A stretch of 32,292 nt of DNA. Source: an uncultured Actinomycetes bacterium. Its GTDB lineage: Bacteria; Actinomycetota; Acidimicrobiia; Acidimicrobiales; RAAP-2. Below, piece by piece: positions 7,924-15,586 of this stretch; position 1 is the first letter of the stretch, and each line of letters starts with the position of its first letter. Under the pieces are notes generated by a model. That model did no database searches. It was given only the letters and a program-made list of their open reading frames with translations, and was not told the DNA's origin. A program made the position numbers and the translations under genes. The stretch covers positions 1 to 32,292 of the forward strand of contig CAIUMH010000036.1 of the NCBI GenBank assembly GCA_903900235.1, in the 5' to 3' direction.

Positions 7924-9284
7924 CACGTCCCTCGGCGTCGGTAACGGATCAGGACCGGTTGCTCAAGTTGGATGACCATCTTGGACATGTCTGCTTGGTA
8001 GCTCTCAGGCGGCTGGGCAAGGGAGAGTTCGAAGGAGGGCAAGACCACCGAGAAGATGGCCTTGAGCTGCATGAGTGCGAAGGATGCACCGACACACCGA
8101 TGTCGGCCGGCACCGAAGGGAATCCACGTCCAGGGGTTGAGCTTGTCCTCCTCACGTCCCGCAAGGTAGCGGCTCGGATCGAAGGAATCTGGCTCGGGGA
8201 AGTCCTCGGGAATCCGATTCGAGATCCACGGAGAGGCCCCGACCATCTCCCCTGCTGCGATGTGCCGGCCCTCGACGTCGAGGTCGACCTTGGCCACCCG
8301 TAACAACAAGATGAGCGGTGGGTGCATCCGAAGGGTCTCCTTGAGTGCCGCTTCCATCTGCGGCATGGCTCGAAGGGCCTGGTAGCTCACGTCATCGGAG
8401 TCCTCGAAGAGTGCGTCAAGCTCTGCCACCACGAGGTCCATGGCCCCTTCGTGACGGAGGAGTTCGATCACCATCCACGACGCGGTGGTCGAGGTGGTGT
8501 GATGACCGGCGAACATCATCGAGATGAAGATCCCGGTGACCTCGTCTGCGCTGAATCGCAGTTCGCCGTCCTCGGCGCGGATCGACATCAGGACGTCAAG
8601 CAGGTCCCTGTCCTCTTCGGGGCCGGGACCCGCAGCCTCTCGGCGATCCATGATCTCCTGCACCAAGGCCACCAGGGCCAGCCGAGATTCATCGCGCTTG
8701 GCGAACGACGGGATCGGTGCATAGGGATCGACGAAGGCGAGGGCATCGGTCCCCTGCTCGAGGTCATGGTACAAGTCGGCAAAGCGTCGATCGAGCTCGA
8801 GGCGGAACTTGCGGCCGATCAGACACGACGACGAGGTGTAGATGGTCAACTCGGCGAACCAGTCGAGGAGATCAATCTCGCCCTCATCACCCCAGTCGGA
8901 CACCATCTCGACGACCTCCCGGGCGATGGTGGCGGCGTGGCCCCGCATGAACTTGTCCCGGAGTGCTTGGTTGTGGAGCATCTCGCGGCGTCGCTCCGGG
9001 GAGGCGTCGAAAACGACTCCCTCGCCGAAGACCGGTGTCATGAATGGATAGGCCTCGGCCTGGTCGAGAACCTCCTCTGGCGCCCGGAAGAAGAACTCGT
9101 TCGGGCCCGCCCCCGACAGCACCGTCACGTCACGACCCGAAAGGTCGAAGCGCCCCGCATCACCACACTCCGAACGGATCCGCTCGAGGAGACCGATCGG
9201 ATCGGTGCGCAGTTCCTCAAGGTGCCCACCGTCGACCAGACCTCCCGAGACCATGGGGATGGCAACTGCCTGCGGGTCGGTCAT
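7923..9284 (-). CDS. cyp51: Cytochrome P450 of the CYP51 (sterol 14-alpha-demethylase) family
   Basis: At 453 residues it matches mycobacterial CYP51 (451 aa). The CYP51-specific B'/BC segment YPFMTPVFGEGVVFDAS is at 79-95 and the I-helix motif FAGHHT at 258-263; this His-Thr pair replaces the acid-alcohol pair of ordinary P450s and is the family hallmark. ETLR (316-319) is the ExxR motif, and the heme cysteine is C397 in FGAGRHRCVG. The PERF-like region contains NRIPEDFPEPDSF, very like the mycobacterial enzyme. The frame is open further upstream, but the ATG at 9284 overlaps the SDR stop as ATGA and fits the family N-terminus. CYP51 removes the 14-alpha-methyl group of sterols in three oxidations; the natural substrate in bacteria that do not make sterols is unsettled. 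Confidence 0.96.
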   Translation of the reverse strand: MTDPQAVAIPMVSGGLVDGGHLEELRTDPIGLLERIRSECGDAGRFDLSGRDVTVLSGAGPNEFFFRAPEEVLDQAEAYPFMTPVFGEGVVFDASPERRREMLHNQALRDKFMRGHAATIAREVVEMVSDWGDEGEIDLLDWFAELTIYTSSSCLIGRKFRLELDRRFADLYHDLEQGTDALAFVDPYAPIPSFAKRDESRLALVALVQEIMDRREAAGPGPEEDRDLLDVLMSIRAEDGELRFSADEVTGIFISMMFAGHHTTSTTASWMVIELLRHEGAMDLVVAELDALFEDSDDVSYQALRAMPQMEAALKETLRMHPPLILLLRVAKVDLDVEGRHIAAGEMVGASPWISNRIPEDFPEPDSFDPSRYLAGREEDKLNPWTWIPFGAGRHRCVGASFALMQLKAIFSVVLPSFELSLAQPPESYQADMSKMVIQLEQPVLIRYRRRGT

Positions 9285-10066
9285 GAGGTGCCCTTCATGA
9301 TCGGAGCCTCTGGGTGGAGCTCGATGGTTGTGACGTGCGTGCCGCGCGGCAACGACACCACCGCCAGCACTCCCTGGGCCACGCCCTCGGGAGTCATGAA
9401 ATTCGAGTGCCGGGCGAGACCCCACGACTGCCACTCCTCGAGCACCGCCATGGTCTCGTCAGGGTCCCAGTCCATGCCCATTCCCGTCAGCGTCGGGCCG
9501 GGCCTGAGCACCGTGGCCCGAACCCCGGTTCCCTCGAGCTCCATCTGCAAGGTTCGGACATATCCTTCGAGGCCCCACTTCGATGCGACATAGGCAATCA
9601 TCGACGGCCGCGGCCGGGCCACGACGTCCGACGTCACCACGACAACATCTCCTCGACGTCGCTCGATCATGGCCGGAAGGATCGCTCGCAGGAGGCGGTG
9701 GTTGCCTTGGACGTTGACCTCAAGCGTCCGGGCGAAGTCGTCGGGCTCTGTGGTCAGCATCGATCCCGCCTGGTTCATTGCCGCATTCGAGACCACGATC
9801 TCGATCTCGCCGAGCAGGCTCGCCGCCTCCGCAGCGAAGGCCCCTGGCGAGTCAGGATCCCCGAGGTCGAGCGACACCACATGCGCCACACCCCCGGCTG
9901 CTCGGATCTCGGCCGCCGTGGTTTCCATCTCCTCGAGCCGCCGCGCGCCGAGGACAACGGGGTGACCATCGGCGGCGAGTGCACGGGCCACCGCCTGGCC
10001 GATGCCTGATGAGGCACCGGTCACGACCGCCGGCCGCCTCGACGGGTTGTCGGGGAACCGAGACAT
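9281..10066 (-). CDS. Short-chain dehydrogenase/reductase between the two P450 genes
   Basis: The 261-residue SDR has the NAD(P) motif TGASSGIG near residue 17, NAA in the mid-domain, and the catalytic residues Ser and YVASK separated by the usual 13 residues (TSDVVARPRPSMIAYVASK). An Arg after the first strand (GARR) suggests NADP preference. The start ATG at 10066 overlaps the upstream P450 stop (TGATG), and its stop overlaps the CYP51 start (ATGA), so translation is coupled across three genes. It is the positional counterpart of Rv0765c beside cyp51 in M. tuberculosis (from memory). It would oxidise an alcohol or reduce a ketone on the P450 substrate; the substrate is unknown. Confidence 0.93.
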   Translation of the reverse strand: MSRFPDNPSRRPAVVTGASSGIGQAVARALAADGHPVVLGARRLEEMETTAAEIRAAGGVAHVVSLDLGDPDSPGAFAAEAASLLGEIEIVVSNAAMNQAGSMLTTEPDDFARTLEVNVQGNHRLLRAILPAMIERRRGDVVVVTSDVVARPRPSMIAYVASKWGLEGYVRTLQMELEGTGVRATVLRPGPTLTGMGMDWDPDETMAVLEEWQSWGLARHSNFMTPEGVAQGVLAVVSLPRGTHVTTIELHPEAPIMKGTS

Positions 10067-11250
10067 CAGCGCACCTCCACGGTGGTCGGAAGGGTGGCGA
10101 ACCCCCGCACGTTGATCGAGTGGACCCACTGAGCAGCAGCCGCATCGATGTCGTAGTGCCGAACTCGAGCGACGAGCTCTTCAAGCGCCACTCGACCCTC
10201 GAGTCGAGCCAAGGGAGCTCCCATGCAGAAGTGACGCCCATTTCCGAAGCTCATGAGCTTCGACGCGTCGCGGTCGAGATCGAACCGATCCGGGTCGTCG
10301 AAGACCTCAGCATCCCGATTGGCCGACCCGATCAGGAGCAGGACCCGCCCTCCCTTGGGGATGGTGGCAGTGTCGAAGATGAGATCGGTTCGCGCCACCC
10401 GCAGCACCATCTGGCTCGAACCATCGAAGCGCAGGGTCTCTTCAACCCAGTCCGAGATCCTCGTCGGGTCCGCCATGGGCTTGGCCAGCTCATCAGGGTT
10501 CTTCCATGCCCACCACCAGGCATTGCCGAGCAGCTTCGTCGTCGTCTCGTTCCCCGCCACCACCATCAAGAACAAGAAGCCGATCATCTCGTCATCGCTC
10601 AGGCCATCACCGTCGATGCCCGCCTCCAACAGCTGCGATGTCAGGTCCTCCTGCGGGGTGGCTCGGCGACGTTTGACCATGTCGGCGAAGTACACCACCA
10701 TCTCGAGGGCGGCCTGCTGGCCCTCGAGGGGGACGTCGAACTGTCCGTCTTGGCGGTGGACGACGAGGTCAGCAAGACGCCGCAGCTCGGCACGGTCTGA
10801 CAAAGGGACGCCAATCAGCTCAGAGATCACATCCATCGGGACCTTGCCGGCGAAGTCGGCAATGAAGTCGAAGGACCTCTGTTCGATCATGGGATCGAGG
10901 TGCTCGATCGTGATCTGGCGAATCCGATCCTCGAGGCGCGCCACTGTGCGAGGCGTGAATGCCTTGTTGACCAGGGTTCGCATGCGGGTATGGTCCGGCG
11001 GATCCAAGGCAAGGAACGACATCGTCTTATGTGCATCGGGTCCGAATGCCGCTGGATCGAGCGACACGCCGTAGGCATTCGAATAGCTACCCACATCCCG
11101 GAATGCCCGCAGCACGTCAGCGTGCCGAGAGAGCGCCCAGAAGTCGAACTCCTCGTTTCGGTAGACCGGAGCCTCAGCACGAAGTCGGGCGTAGGTCGGG
11201 TAGGGATCCTCATGGAAGGCGTACTCGTACGGATTGAACAGCTCCACCAT
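10066..11250 (-). CDS. Cytochrome P450, CYP123-like
   Basis: This 394-residue soluble bacterial P450 has AGNETT in the I helix (232-237), the ExxR motif at 271-274 (EETLR), and the heme cysteine C342 in FGNGRHFCMGAPLA. The N-terminal FNPYEYAFHEDPYPTYARLR is standard for class I actinobacterial P450s. Its place directly upstream of the SDR-CYP51-ferredoxin set matches cyp123 (Rv0766c) in M. tuberculosis, recalled from memory; family membership from sequence alone is less certain than for CYP51. The substrate is unknown; it likely shares the adjacent ferredoxin. The ATG at 11250 lies 15 bp after the TetR stop. Confidence 0.92.
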   Translation of the reverse strand: MVELFNPYEYAFHEDPYPTYARLRAEAPVYRNEEFDFWALSRHADVLRAFRDVGSYSNAYGVSLDPAAFGPDAHKTMSFLALDPPDHTRMRTLVNKAFTPRTVARLEDRIRQITIEHLDPMIEQRSFDFIADFAGKVPMDVISELIGVPLSDRAELRRLADLVVHRQDGQFDVPLEGQQAALEMVVYFADMVKRRRATPQEDLTSQLLEAGIDGDGLSDDEMIGFLFLMVVAGNETTTKLLGNAWWWAWKNPDELAKPMADPTRISDWVEETLRFDGSSQMVLRVARTDLIFDTATIPKGGRVLLLIGSANRDAEVFDDPDRFDLDRDASKLMSFGNGRHFCMGAPLARLEGRVALEELVARVRHYDIDAAAAQWVHSINVRGFATLPTTVEVR

Positions 11251-11265
11251 CAGCTCTCTTGCCCC

Positions 11266-11841
11266 CTAGACCTCTCCGGCCGCCATGAGGCGAGCAGCGC
11301 TCACGACGAACGCCGGCACCTCCTCATAGGACATGTGCCCCATGCCGGCCGAGAGCAGTGCCCCGAAGTAGGTCGTCACGAGCACCTGGGCCACTGCGTC
11401 ATCAGCCGGAGCGGCGGCGGCGGCAATCCGACGATGGATCTCCGCTCCGATGCGAACGCGCAGTCCGACCACGTCAACATTCGAGCTGAGCAGGCCCTGG
11501 GTGCATGCGGCGATCACCTCGGGGCTTCCGATCGTCACCGCAGCGAGTGCGTCGACCGTGGCCTCAAGCCGGTCAGTCAGCGAGGCGCTGGAGGCCATGG
11601 CTATGTCGGGCACTGCGGCCACGCGACGCCACAGCAGCTCGGCGAGCAGGTGGTCCTTCGAGCTGACGTAGTTGTAGGCCGTTGCCGGCGCCACCCCCGC
11701 ACGACGAGCCACAGACCGAACGCTCAGAGCGTCGTAGCCCACCTCCTCAACTTCCGCCTCGGCTGCGACGAGCAGCGCGTCGATCGACTCGACCTGACGA
11801 TCCGTCAGACGGCGACGCGGGACCTCCGGGGCCACCGTCAC
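11266..11841 (-). CDS. TetR-family transcriptional regulator
   Basis: The 191-residue protein has an N-terminal TetR helix-turn-helix (about residues 15-62): LSVRSVARRAGVAPATAYNY followed by SSKDHLLAELL. The C-terminal ligand and dimer domain is all helical and typically variable. The start is a GTG at 11841, 8 nt after GGAAGG. It is the first gene of the six-gene minus-strand operon and faces the plus-strand dehydrogenase operon across 185 bp that contains a palindrome (11948-11961). It probably represses both arms until a lipid or steroid-like ligand binds; this is inferred from position. Counterpart by position: Rv0767c. Confidence 0.92.
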   Translation of the reverse strand: MTVAPEVPRRRLTDRQVESIDALLVAAEAEVEEVGYDALSVRSVARRAGVAPATAYNYVSSKDHLLAELLWRRVAAVPDIAMASSASLTDRLEATVDALAAVTIGSPEVIAACTQGLLSSNVDVVGLRVRIGAEIHRRIAAAAAPADDAVAQVLVTTYFGALLSAGMGHMSYEEVPAFVVSAARLMAAGEV

Positions 11842-11916
11842 GCCCGGAACCTTCCAACCTCAAGCAGCAGGTGGGCGTCGGAGCATCTTGCTGAAGTCAT
11901 CACGCCATGCCCTCCC

Positions 11917-11946
11917 CTGACTTGCACCTGGCACTCATACTACAGT
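11917..11946 (+). promoter_or_regulatory. Candidate promoter of the plus-strand dehydrogenase operon
   Basis: CTGACT (11917-11922) and TACAGT (11941-11946) are 18 bp apart and match 4 of 6 positions of each sigma70 hexamer. Transcription would begin near 11953, inside the palindrome at 11948-11961. The match is modest. Confidence 0.4.
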
Positions 11947-11947
11947 C

Positions 11948-11961
11948 TGGACACCTGTCCA
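11948..11961. promoter_or_regulatory. Candidate TetR operator (TGGACA-CC-TGTCCA)
   Basis: A 14-bp inverted repeat with perfect 6-bp arms and a 2-bp centre lies in the divergent gap between the TetR gene and the dehydrogenase operon. It sits directly after the candidate -10 box, where a bound repressor would block transcription, and 66 bp before the GTG start at 12027. The form is typical of TetR operators. Confidence 0.55.
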
Positions 11962-12026
11962 ACGAGGAAGTCGCCGGCCGGCCCCCGCTGACGCAGGATC
12001 GAACTTCATCCACCAGAGGGGGAATC

Positions 12027-12896
12027 GTGGCAGAACAAGGGTCACCGACCGTTGGGGTCATCGGCCTCGGCGACATCGGTCGCGGCGTGGCTGCCTCGTG
12101 CGCCAGCGCCGGGCTCTCCCTGGTCGTGTGCGACCTTCGTGAGGAGGCTCTGGCGGCCTTCACTGACCAGGCCATCGTGACCACCAGCCCGGCAGTGTTG
12201 GCCACCCAGAGCGACGTCGTGGTCGTCGCAGTGGTCAACGATGCCCAGGTGCTCAGTGTGACGACTGGCCCCGATGGCGTGCTGAGCTCGGCCACACCCG
12301 GGTCCGTGCTCGTGATCGTCAGCACCATCTCCCCTGCCGCATTGGCCAGGGTGGCGGAAGCAGCGACGGCGGCTGGGGTAGCAGTCGTCGACTGCGGTGT
12401 GTCCGGTGGGCCAGCGGCCGCCGCCAGCGGAGAGTTGATCAGCATGGTTGGAGGGTCGGAGCAGGACATCGCCGCCGCCGCACCAGTCCTCGAGGCCATG
12501 AGCTCGCTCGTGGTCCGAATGGGCGACCTCGGCACGGGCCTGTTGGCCAAGTTGGCACGCAACGTCGTGCAGTACGGCGGCTGGCTGGCGGCCTACGAGG
12601 GTCAGCGCATCGCAGAGGCCGGAGGGATCGAGCTGGGCAAGCTCGCCCAGGTCATCCGTGCCTCGGACGCCAAAATCGGCGGCGCTGCCACCTTGATGTT
12701 CCGCCCCACCGTGACTCCCTTCGGGCCCGACGATCATGAAGGCCTCGTCGCCTCCATGTCCGCCGGGGCGGCCCTCGCCGCCAAGGACCTCGGAGCCGCT
12801 CTCGAGGCCGCCGCCGAGCTCGGCCTTGTCCTCCCCGGCGTCGAGGTCACCGCCAGTCACATCAACGACGTCTTCGGCGTCGGAGGAGCATTATGA
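12027..12896 (+). CDS. 3-hydroxyisobutyrate dehydrogenase-like (beta-hydroxyacid) dehydrogenase
   Basis: The 289-residue protein has the Rossmann motif GVIGLGDIGRG near the N-terminus, the substrate-binding segment DCGVSGGPAAAASGELISMVGG in its DxxVSGG form, and the catalytic-lysine motif GTGLLAKLARN. The open frame extends upstream to 11907, but the GTG at 12027 follows AGAGGGGG by 5 nt and matches the family start; the upstream segment overlaps the promoter and operator. Members of this family oxidise 3-hydroxy acids with NAD(P)+. Counterpart by position: Rv0770. It is coupled to the aldehyde dehydrogenase through an ATGA overlap. Confidence 0.92.
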   Translation: MAEQGSPTVGVIGLGDIGRGVAASCASAGLSLVVCDLREEALAAFTDQAIVTTSPAVLATQSDVVVVAVVNDAQVLSVTTGPDGVLSSATPGSVLVIVSTISPAALARVAEAATAAGVAVVDCGVSGGPAAAASGELISMVGGSEQDIAAAAPVLEAMSSLVVRMGDLGTGLLAKLARNVVQYGGWLAAYEGQRIAEAGGIELGKLAQVIRASDAKIGGAATLMFRPTVTPFGPDDHEGLVASMSAGAALAAKDLGAALEAAAELGLVLPGVEVTASHINDVFGVGGAL

Positions 12897-14359
12897 GCGA
12901 CATCAGCGGCGAAGAGCGCCTCTACATCGACGGCGAGCTGCGGCCCGCGAAGTCAGGCGCTGTCTTCGAGACCCTCAACCCCGCCACCGAGGAGGTCTTA
13001 GGCGTCGCCGCCGATGGCGGGGCTGAGGACATGGATGAAGCCATTGCAGCGGCTCGCCGGGCCTTTGACGAGACCACCTGGTCGACCGACGTCGAGGTAC
13101 GCGTCCGAGGCCTGCGGCAACTCCATGAAGCCTTCCTGCGCCACAGCGACGAGATCCGGTCCATGACGGTGGCCGAGGTTGGCTCGCCGGTGTCGATGAC
13201 TACCCACGCCCAACTTGACAGCCCTGTGGCGGGAATCGCCTGGGTCGCTGACCTCGCCGAGCGCTACGAGTGGGAGCAGGACCTTGGAGTGGCCGAACCA
13301 CTCGGGATCGCCTCGCACCGTTGGATTCGCAAGGAGGCCGGAGGAGTCGTCGGAGCGATCTCGCCGTGGAATGTTCCGCACCAGATCAATTTGGCCAAGG
13401 TCGGCCCGGCACTTGCGGCAGGAGCCACGGTGGTACTCAAGCCTGCGCCCGACACGCCGTGGTGCGCCTCGATCCTCGGCCGGCTCGTCGCCGAGGAGAC
13501 CGACATCCCGGCAGGAGTCTTCAATGTCGTGACCTCGTCGGACCACCGGCTCGGTGCCATGTTGTCGAAGGATCCCCGGGTCGACCAGATCAGCTTCACG
13601 GGATCCACCTCCACCGGCCGCAAGGTCATGGGCGACTCGGCAGCCACCCTCAAAAAGGTGTTTCTCGAGCTCGGCGGCAAGTCAGCTTTCGTCATCCTCG
13701 ATGACGCCGACATGGCCGCGGCGACCGCCATGGCCGCCTTCACCATCTGCACCCATGCGGGCCAGGGCTGCGCCATCACCACGCGCCTCGTGGTCCCTCG
13801 TGCCCGGTTCGACGAGGCGGTCGACGGCGCGGCGGCGGTCATGAGCATGCTGCCGGCCGCCGACCCCACCGATCCGGGCACCATCTGCGGCCCACTCATC
13901 AGCGCCGTGCAGCGAGATCGGGTCGAGTCCTACCTGGCGCTGGCCGAGGCCGAGGGCGGCCGCTTCGTCCTCGGCGGCGGACGGCCCAAGGATCTCGAGC
14001 GGGGCTTCTTCATCGAACCCACGCTCATCGTCGGCCTCGACAACTCGTCACGGGTAGCCCAGGAGGAGATCTTCGGCCCCGTGTTAGTGGTGATACCCCA
14101 CGACGGCGACGACGACGCAGTGCGCATCGCCAACGATTCGACCTTCGGCCTCTCAGGGTCGGTCTATTCAGGCGACCGCGACCGCGCGGTGGCCGTGGCC
14201 AACCGGATCCGGACGGGCACCATCGGCGTCAATGGTGGTCTCTGGTTCAGCCCCGACGTCCCGTTCGGTGGCTACAAGCAGTCCGGCATCGGTCGCGAGA
14301 TGGGCGTGGCGGGGTTCGAGGAATACCTCGAGACCAAGTCCATCGCCGAGTCGGCCTAA
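12893..14359 (+). CDS. NAD(P)-dependent aldehyde dehydrogenase (Rv0768 aldA-like)
   Basis: This is a full-length 488-residue ALDH. Active-site residues are N160 (SPWN), K183 (VLKPA), E259 (LELGGK) and the nucleophile C293 (GQGC). The C-terminal PFGGYKQSGIGRE motif is intact. It should oxidise an aldehyde to the acid. Length and position match M. tuberculosis aldA (Rv0768, 489 aa) next to the cyp51 cluster, from memory. The ATG overlaps the preceding stop (ATGA), so the two dehydrogenases are translationally coupled. The aldehyde is unknown; a P450- or SDR-derived aldehyde is likely. Confidence 0.95.
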   Translation: MSDISGEERLYIDGELRPAKSGAVFETLNPATEEVLGVAADGGAEDMDEAIAAARRAFDETTWSTDVEVRVRGLRQLHEAFLRHSDEIRSMTVAEVGSPVSMTTHAQLDSPVAGIAWVADLAERYEWEQDLGVAEPLGIASHRWIRKEAGGVVGAISPWNVPHQINLAKVGPALAAGATVVLKPAPDTPWCASILGRLVAEETDIPAGVFNVVTSSDHRLGAMLSKDPRVDQISFTGSTSTGRKVMGDSAATLKKVFLELGGKSAFVILDDADMAAATAMAAFTICTHAGQGCAITTRLVVPRARFDEAVDGAAAVMSMLPAADPTDPGTICGPLISAVQRDRVESYLALAEAEGGRFVLGGGRPKDLERGFFIEPTLIVGLDNSSRVAQEEIFGPVLVVIPHDGDDDAVRIANDSTFGLSGSVYSGDRDRAVAVANRIRTGTIGVNGGLWFSPDVPFGGYKQSGIGREMGVAGFEEYLETKSIAESA

Positions 14360-14386
14360 GCACCACCCACGAAAGGGAGCATGACG

Positions 14387-14761
14387 ATGAGCAACCGTGA
14401 GGCCGGGATGGCCAAGATGCAGGAGGTCTATGGGTTCAGCTACGACCCCGATGACGTGGGAGGTGGCTTCGTCGATGTCACCGTCGACCATCTGTTCGGT
14501 GAGATCTGGACTCGAGAGGGCCTGACGCTGCGGGATCGCCGGTTGATCACCATCGGAGCCCTCAGCGCGCTGGGCCTCCCCCGCCTGCTCGAGATCCAGT
14601 TCACCAGTGCACTGACCAACGAGGAGCTCGATGAGGAGGCGGTGCGCGAGATCGTTGTGCACCTCGCCCACTACGTGGGCTGGCCGTTGGCCACTGGTCT
14701 CAATGAGGCCGCCGAGAAGGTCATCGCCCGTCGGGCAACGGCCGCCAACACCGAGAGCTGA
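14387..14761 (+). CDS. Carboxymuconolactone decarboxylase-like protein (AhpD superfamily)
   Basis: The 124-residue protein has the CMD-family helical pattern: LTLRDRRLITIGALSALG, then IQFTSALTNE, ELDEEAVREIVVHLAHYVGWP and a C-terminal AAEKV helix. There is no CxxC pair, so it is unlikely to be an AhpD-type peroxidase and is closer to the gamma-carboxymuconolactone decarboxylase type. An ATG at 14381 is also in frame, but it sits 1 nt from the AAAGGGAG ribosome site, while 14387 has 7-nt spacing and is preferred. Counterpart by position: Rv0771. The reaction in this cluster is unknown. Confidence 0.88.
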   Translation: MSNREAGMAKMQEVYGFSYDPDDVGGGFVDVTVDHLFGEIWTREGLTLRDRRLITIGALSALGLPRLLEIQFTSALTNEELDEEAVREIVVHLAHYVGWPLATGLNEAAEKVIARRATAANTES

Positions 14762-14771
14762 GGAGGCTGTC

Positions 14772-15542
14772 ATGCCCGAGACCACCACCACCTATGACTT
14801 CACCGGCAAGGTGTCCATCGTCACCGGAGCCGCCGGTGGCATCGGCCAGGCCTATGCCGAGGCGCTCGGCCGAGCGGGGGCATCGGTCGTCGTGGCCGAC
14901 ATCGCCCTCGACGGTGCCGAGGACGTTGCCGAGGGCATCCGGGCCGCGGGAGGATCAGCCCTGGCGGTGGCCGTCGACGTCTCGGACCCGGCCTCGGCCG
15001 AGGCCATGGCGGCGACGACCATCGAGGCCTATGGAGGCATCGATCACCTGGTCAACAACGCCGCCATCTTTGGCGGCATGCAGCTCGACGTCCTGCTCAG
15101 TGTGGACTGGGAGTACCTGACCCGCTTCATGGCCGTCAACCAGATGGGGGCACTGGCCTGCACCCGAGCGGTGTTTCGATCGATGCGCAAGCGCGGTGGT
15201 GGTGCCATCGTGAACCAATCCTCCACGGCCGCCTACATGTATGCCGGCTTCTATGGCCTCGCCAAGGCCGGGGTTAATGCCCTCACCTATCAGCTCTCCC
15301 AAGAGCTCGGCGGCCAGGGGGTGCGGGTCAACGCCATCGCCCCCGGGCCGATCGATACAGAGGCCTCGCGATCGGTGGTGCCCGCCGAGCTGATGCAACC
15401 CATCCTTGACGGACTCGCCCTCAAGCGCCAAGGGCAGGTCGACGACCTCGTCGGGATGTGCCTCTTCCTGCTCTCGGACCAGGCCTCCTGGGTCACCGGG
15501 CACGTCTTCAACGTCGACGGCGGCCAGATCATGCGGGCCTAG
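14772..15542 (+). CDS. Short-chain dehydrogenase/reductase (Rv0769-like)
   Basis: The 256-residue SDR has TGAAGGIG near residue 18, VVVADI with an acidic residue after strand 2 (NAD preference), NNAA, and an active site NQSSTAAYMYAGFYGLAKAG. The Ser-Tyr spacing is shorter than the usual 13, a form I associate with the Rv0769-type subgroup. The C-terminal VTGHVFNVDGG is standard. A perfect AGGAGG (14761-14766) with 5-nt spacing fixes the ATG at 14772, although the frame is open further upstream inside the previous gene. It would act on a secondary alcohol or ketone within the pathway. Confidence 0.94.
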   Translation: MPETTTTYDFTGKVSIVTGAAGGIGQAYAEALGRAGASVVVADIALDGAEDVAEGIRAAGGSALAVAVDVSDPASAEAMAATTIEAYGGIDHLVNNAAIFGGMQLDVLLSVDWEYLTRFMAVNQMGALACTRAVFRSMRKRGGGAIVNQSSTAAYMYAGFYGLAKAGVNALTYQLSQELGGQGVRVNAIAPGPIDTEASRSVVPAELMQPILDGLALKRQGQVDDLVGMCLFLLSDQASWVTGHVFNVDGGQIMRA

Positions 15543-15586
15543 GCTCGTTCCCAGGCGGCCGGATGGCGGCGATGAAGAGGAGCACC

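Noticed and set aside
7979-7990. GGACATGTC-like palindrome resembling the TetR operator half-sites
   Set aside because: It lies inside the CYP51 coding region, differs from the TGGACA-CC-TGTCCA form, and is not near a promoter.
8322-9593. Long plus-strand open frame (over 400 codons) opposite the CYP51 gene
   Set aside because: It lies antisense to a clearly real P450 gene; its translation is low-complexity His/Gly/Arg-rich text with no domain. High GC keeps antisense frames open.
9778-10800. 340-codon plus-strand frame opposite the SDR and CYP123-like genes
   Set aside because: Antisense shadow; composition is Arg/Pro/His-rich and no conserved motif appears.
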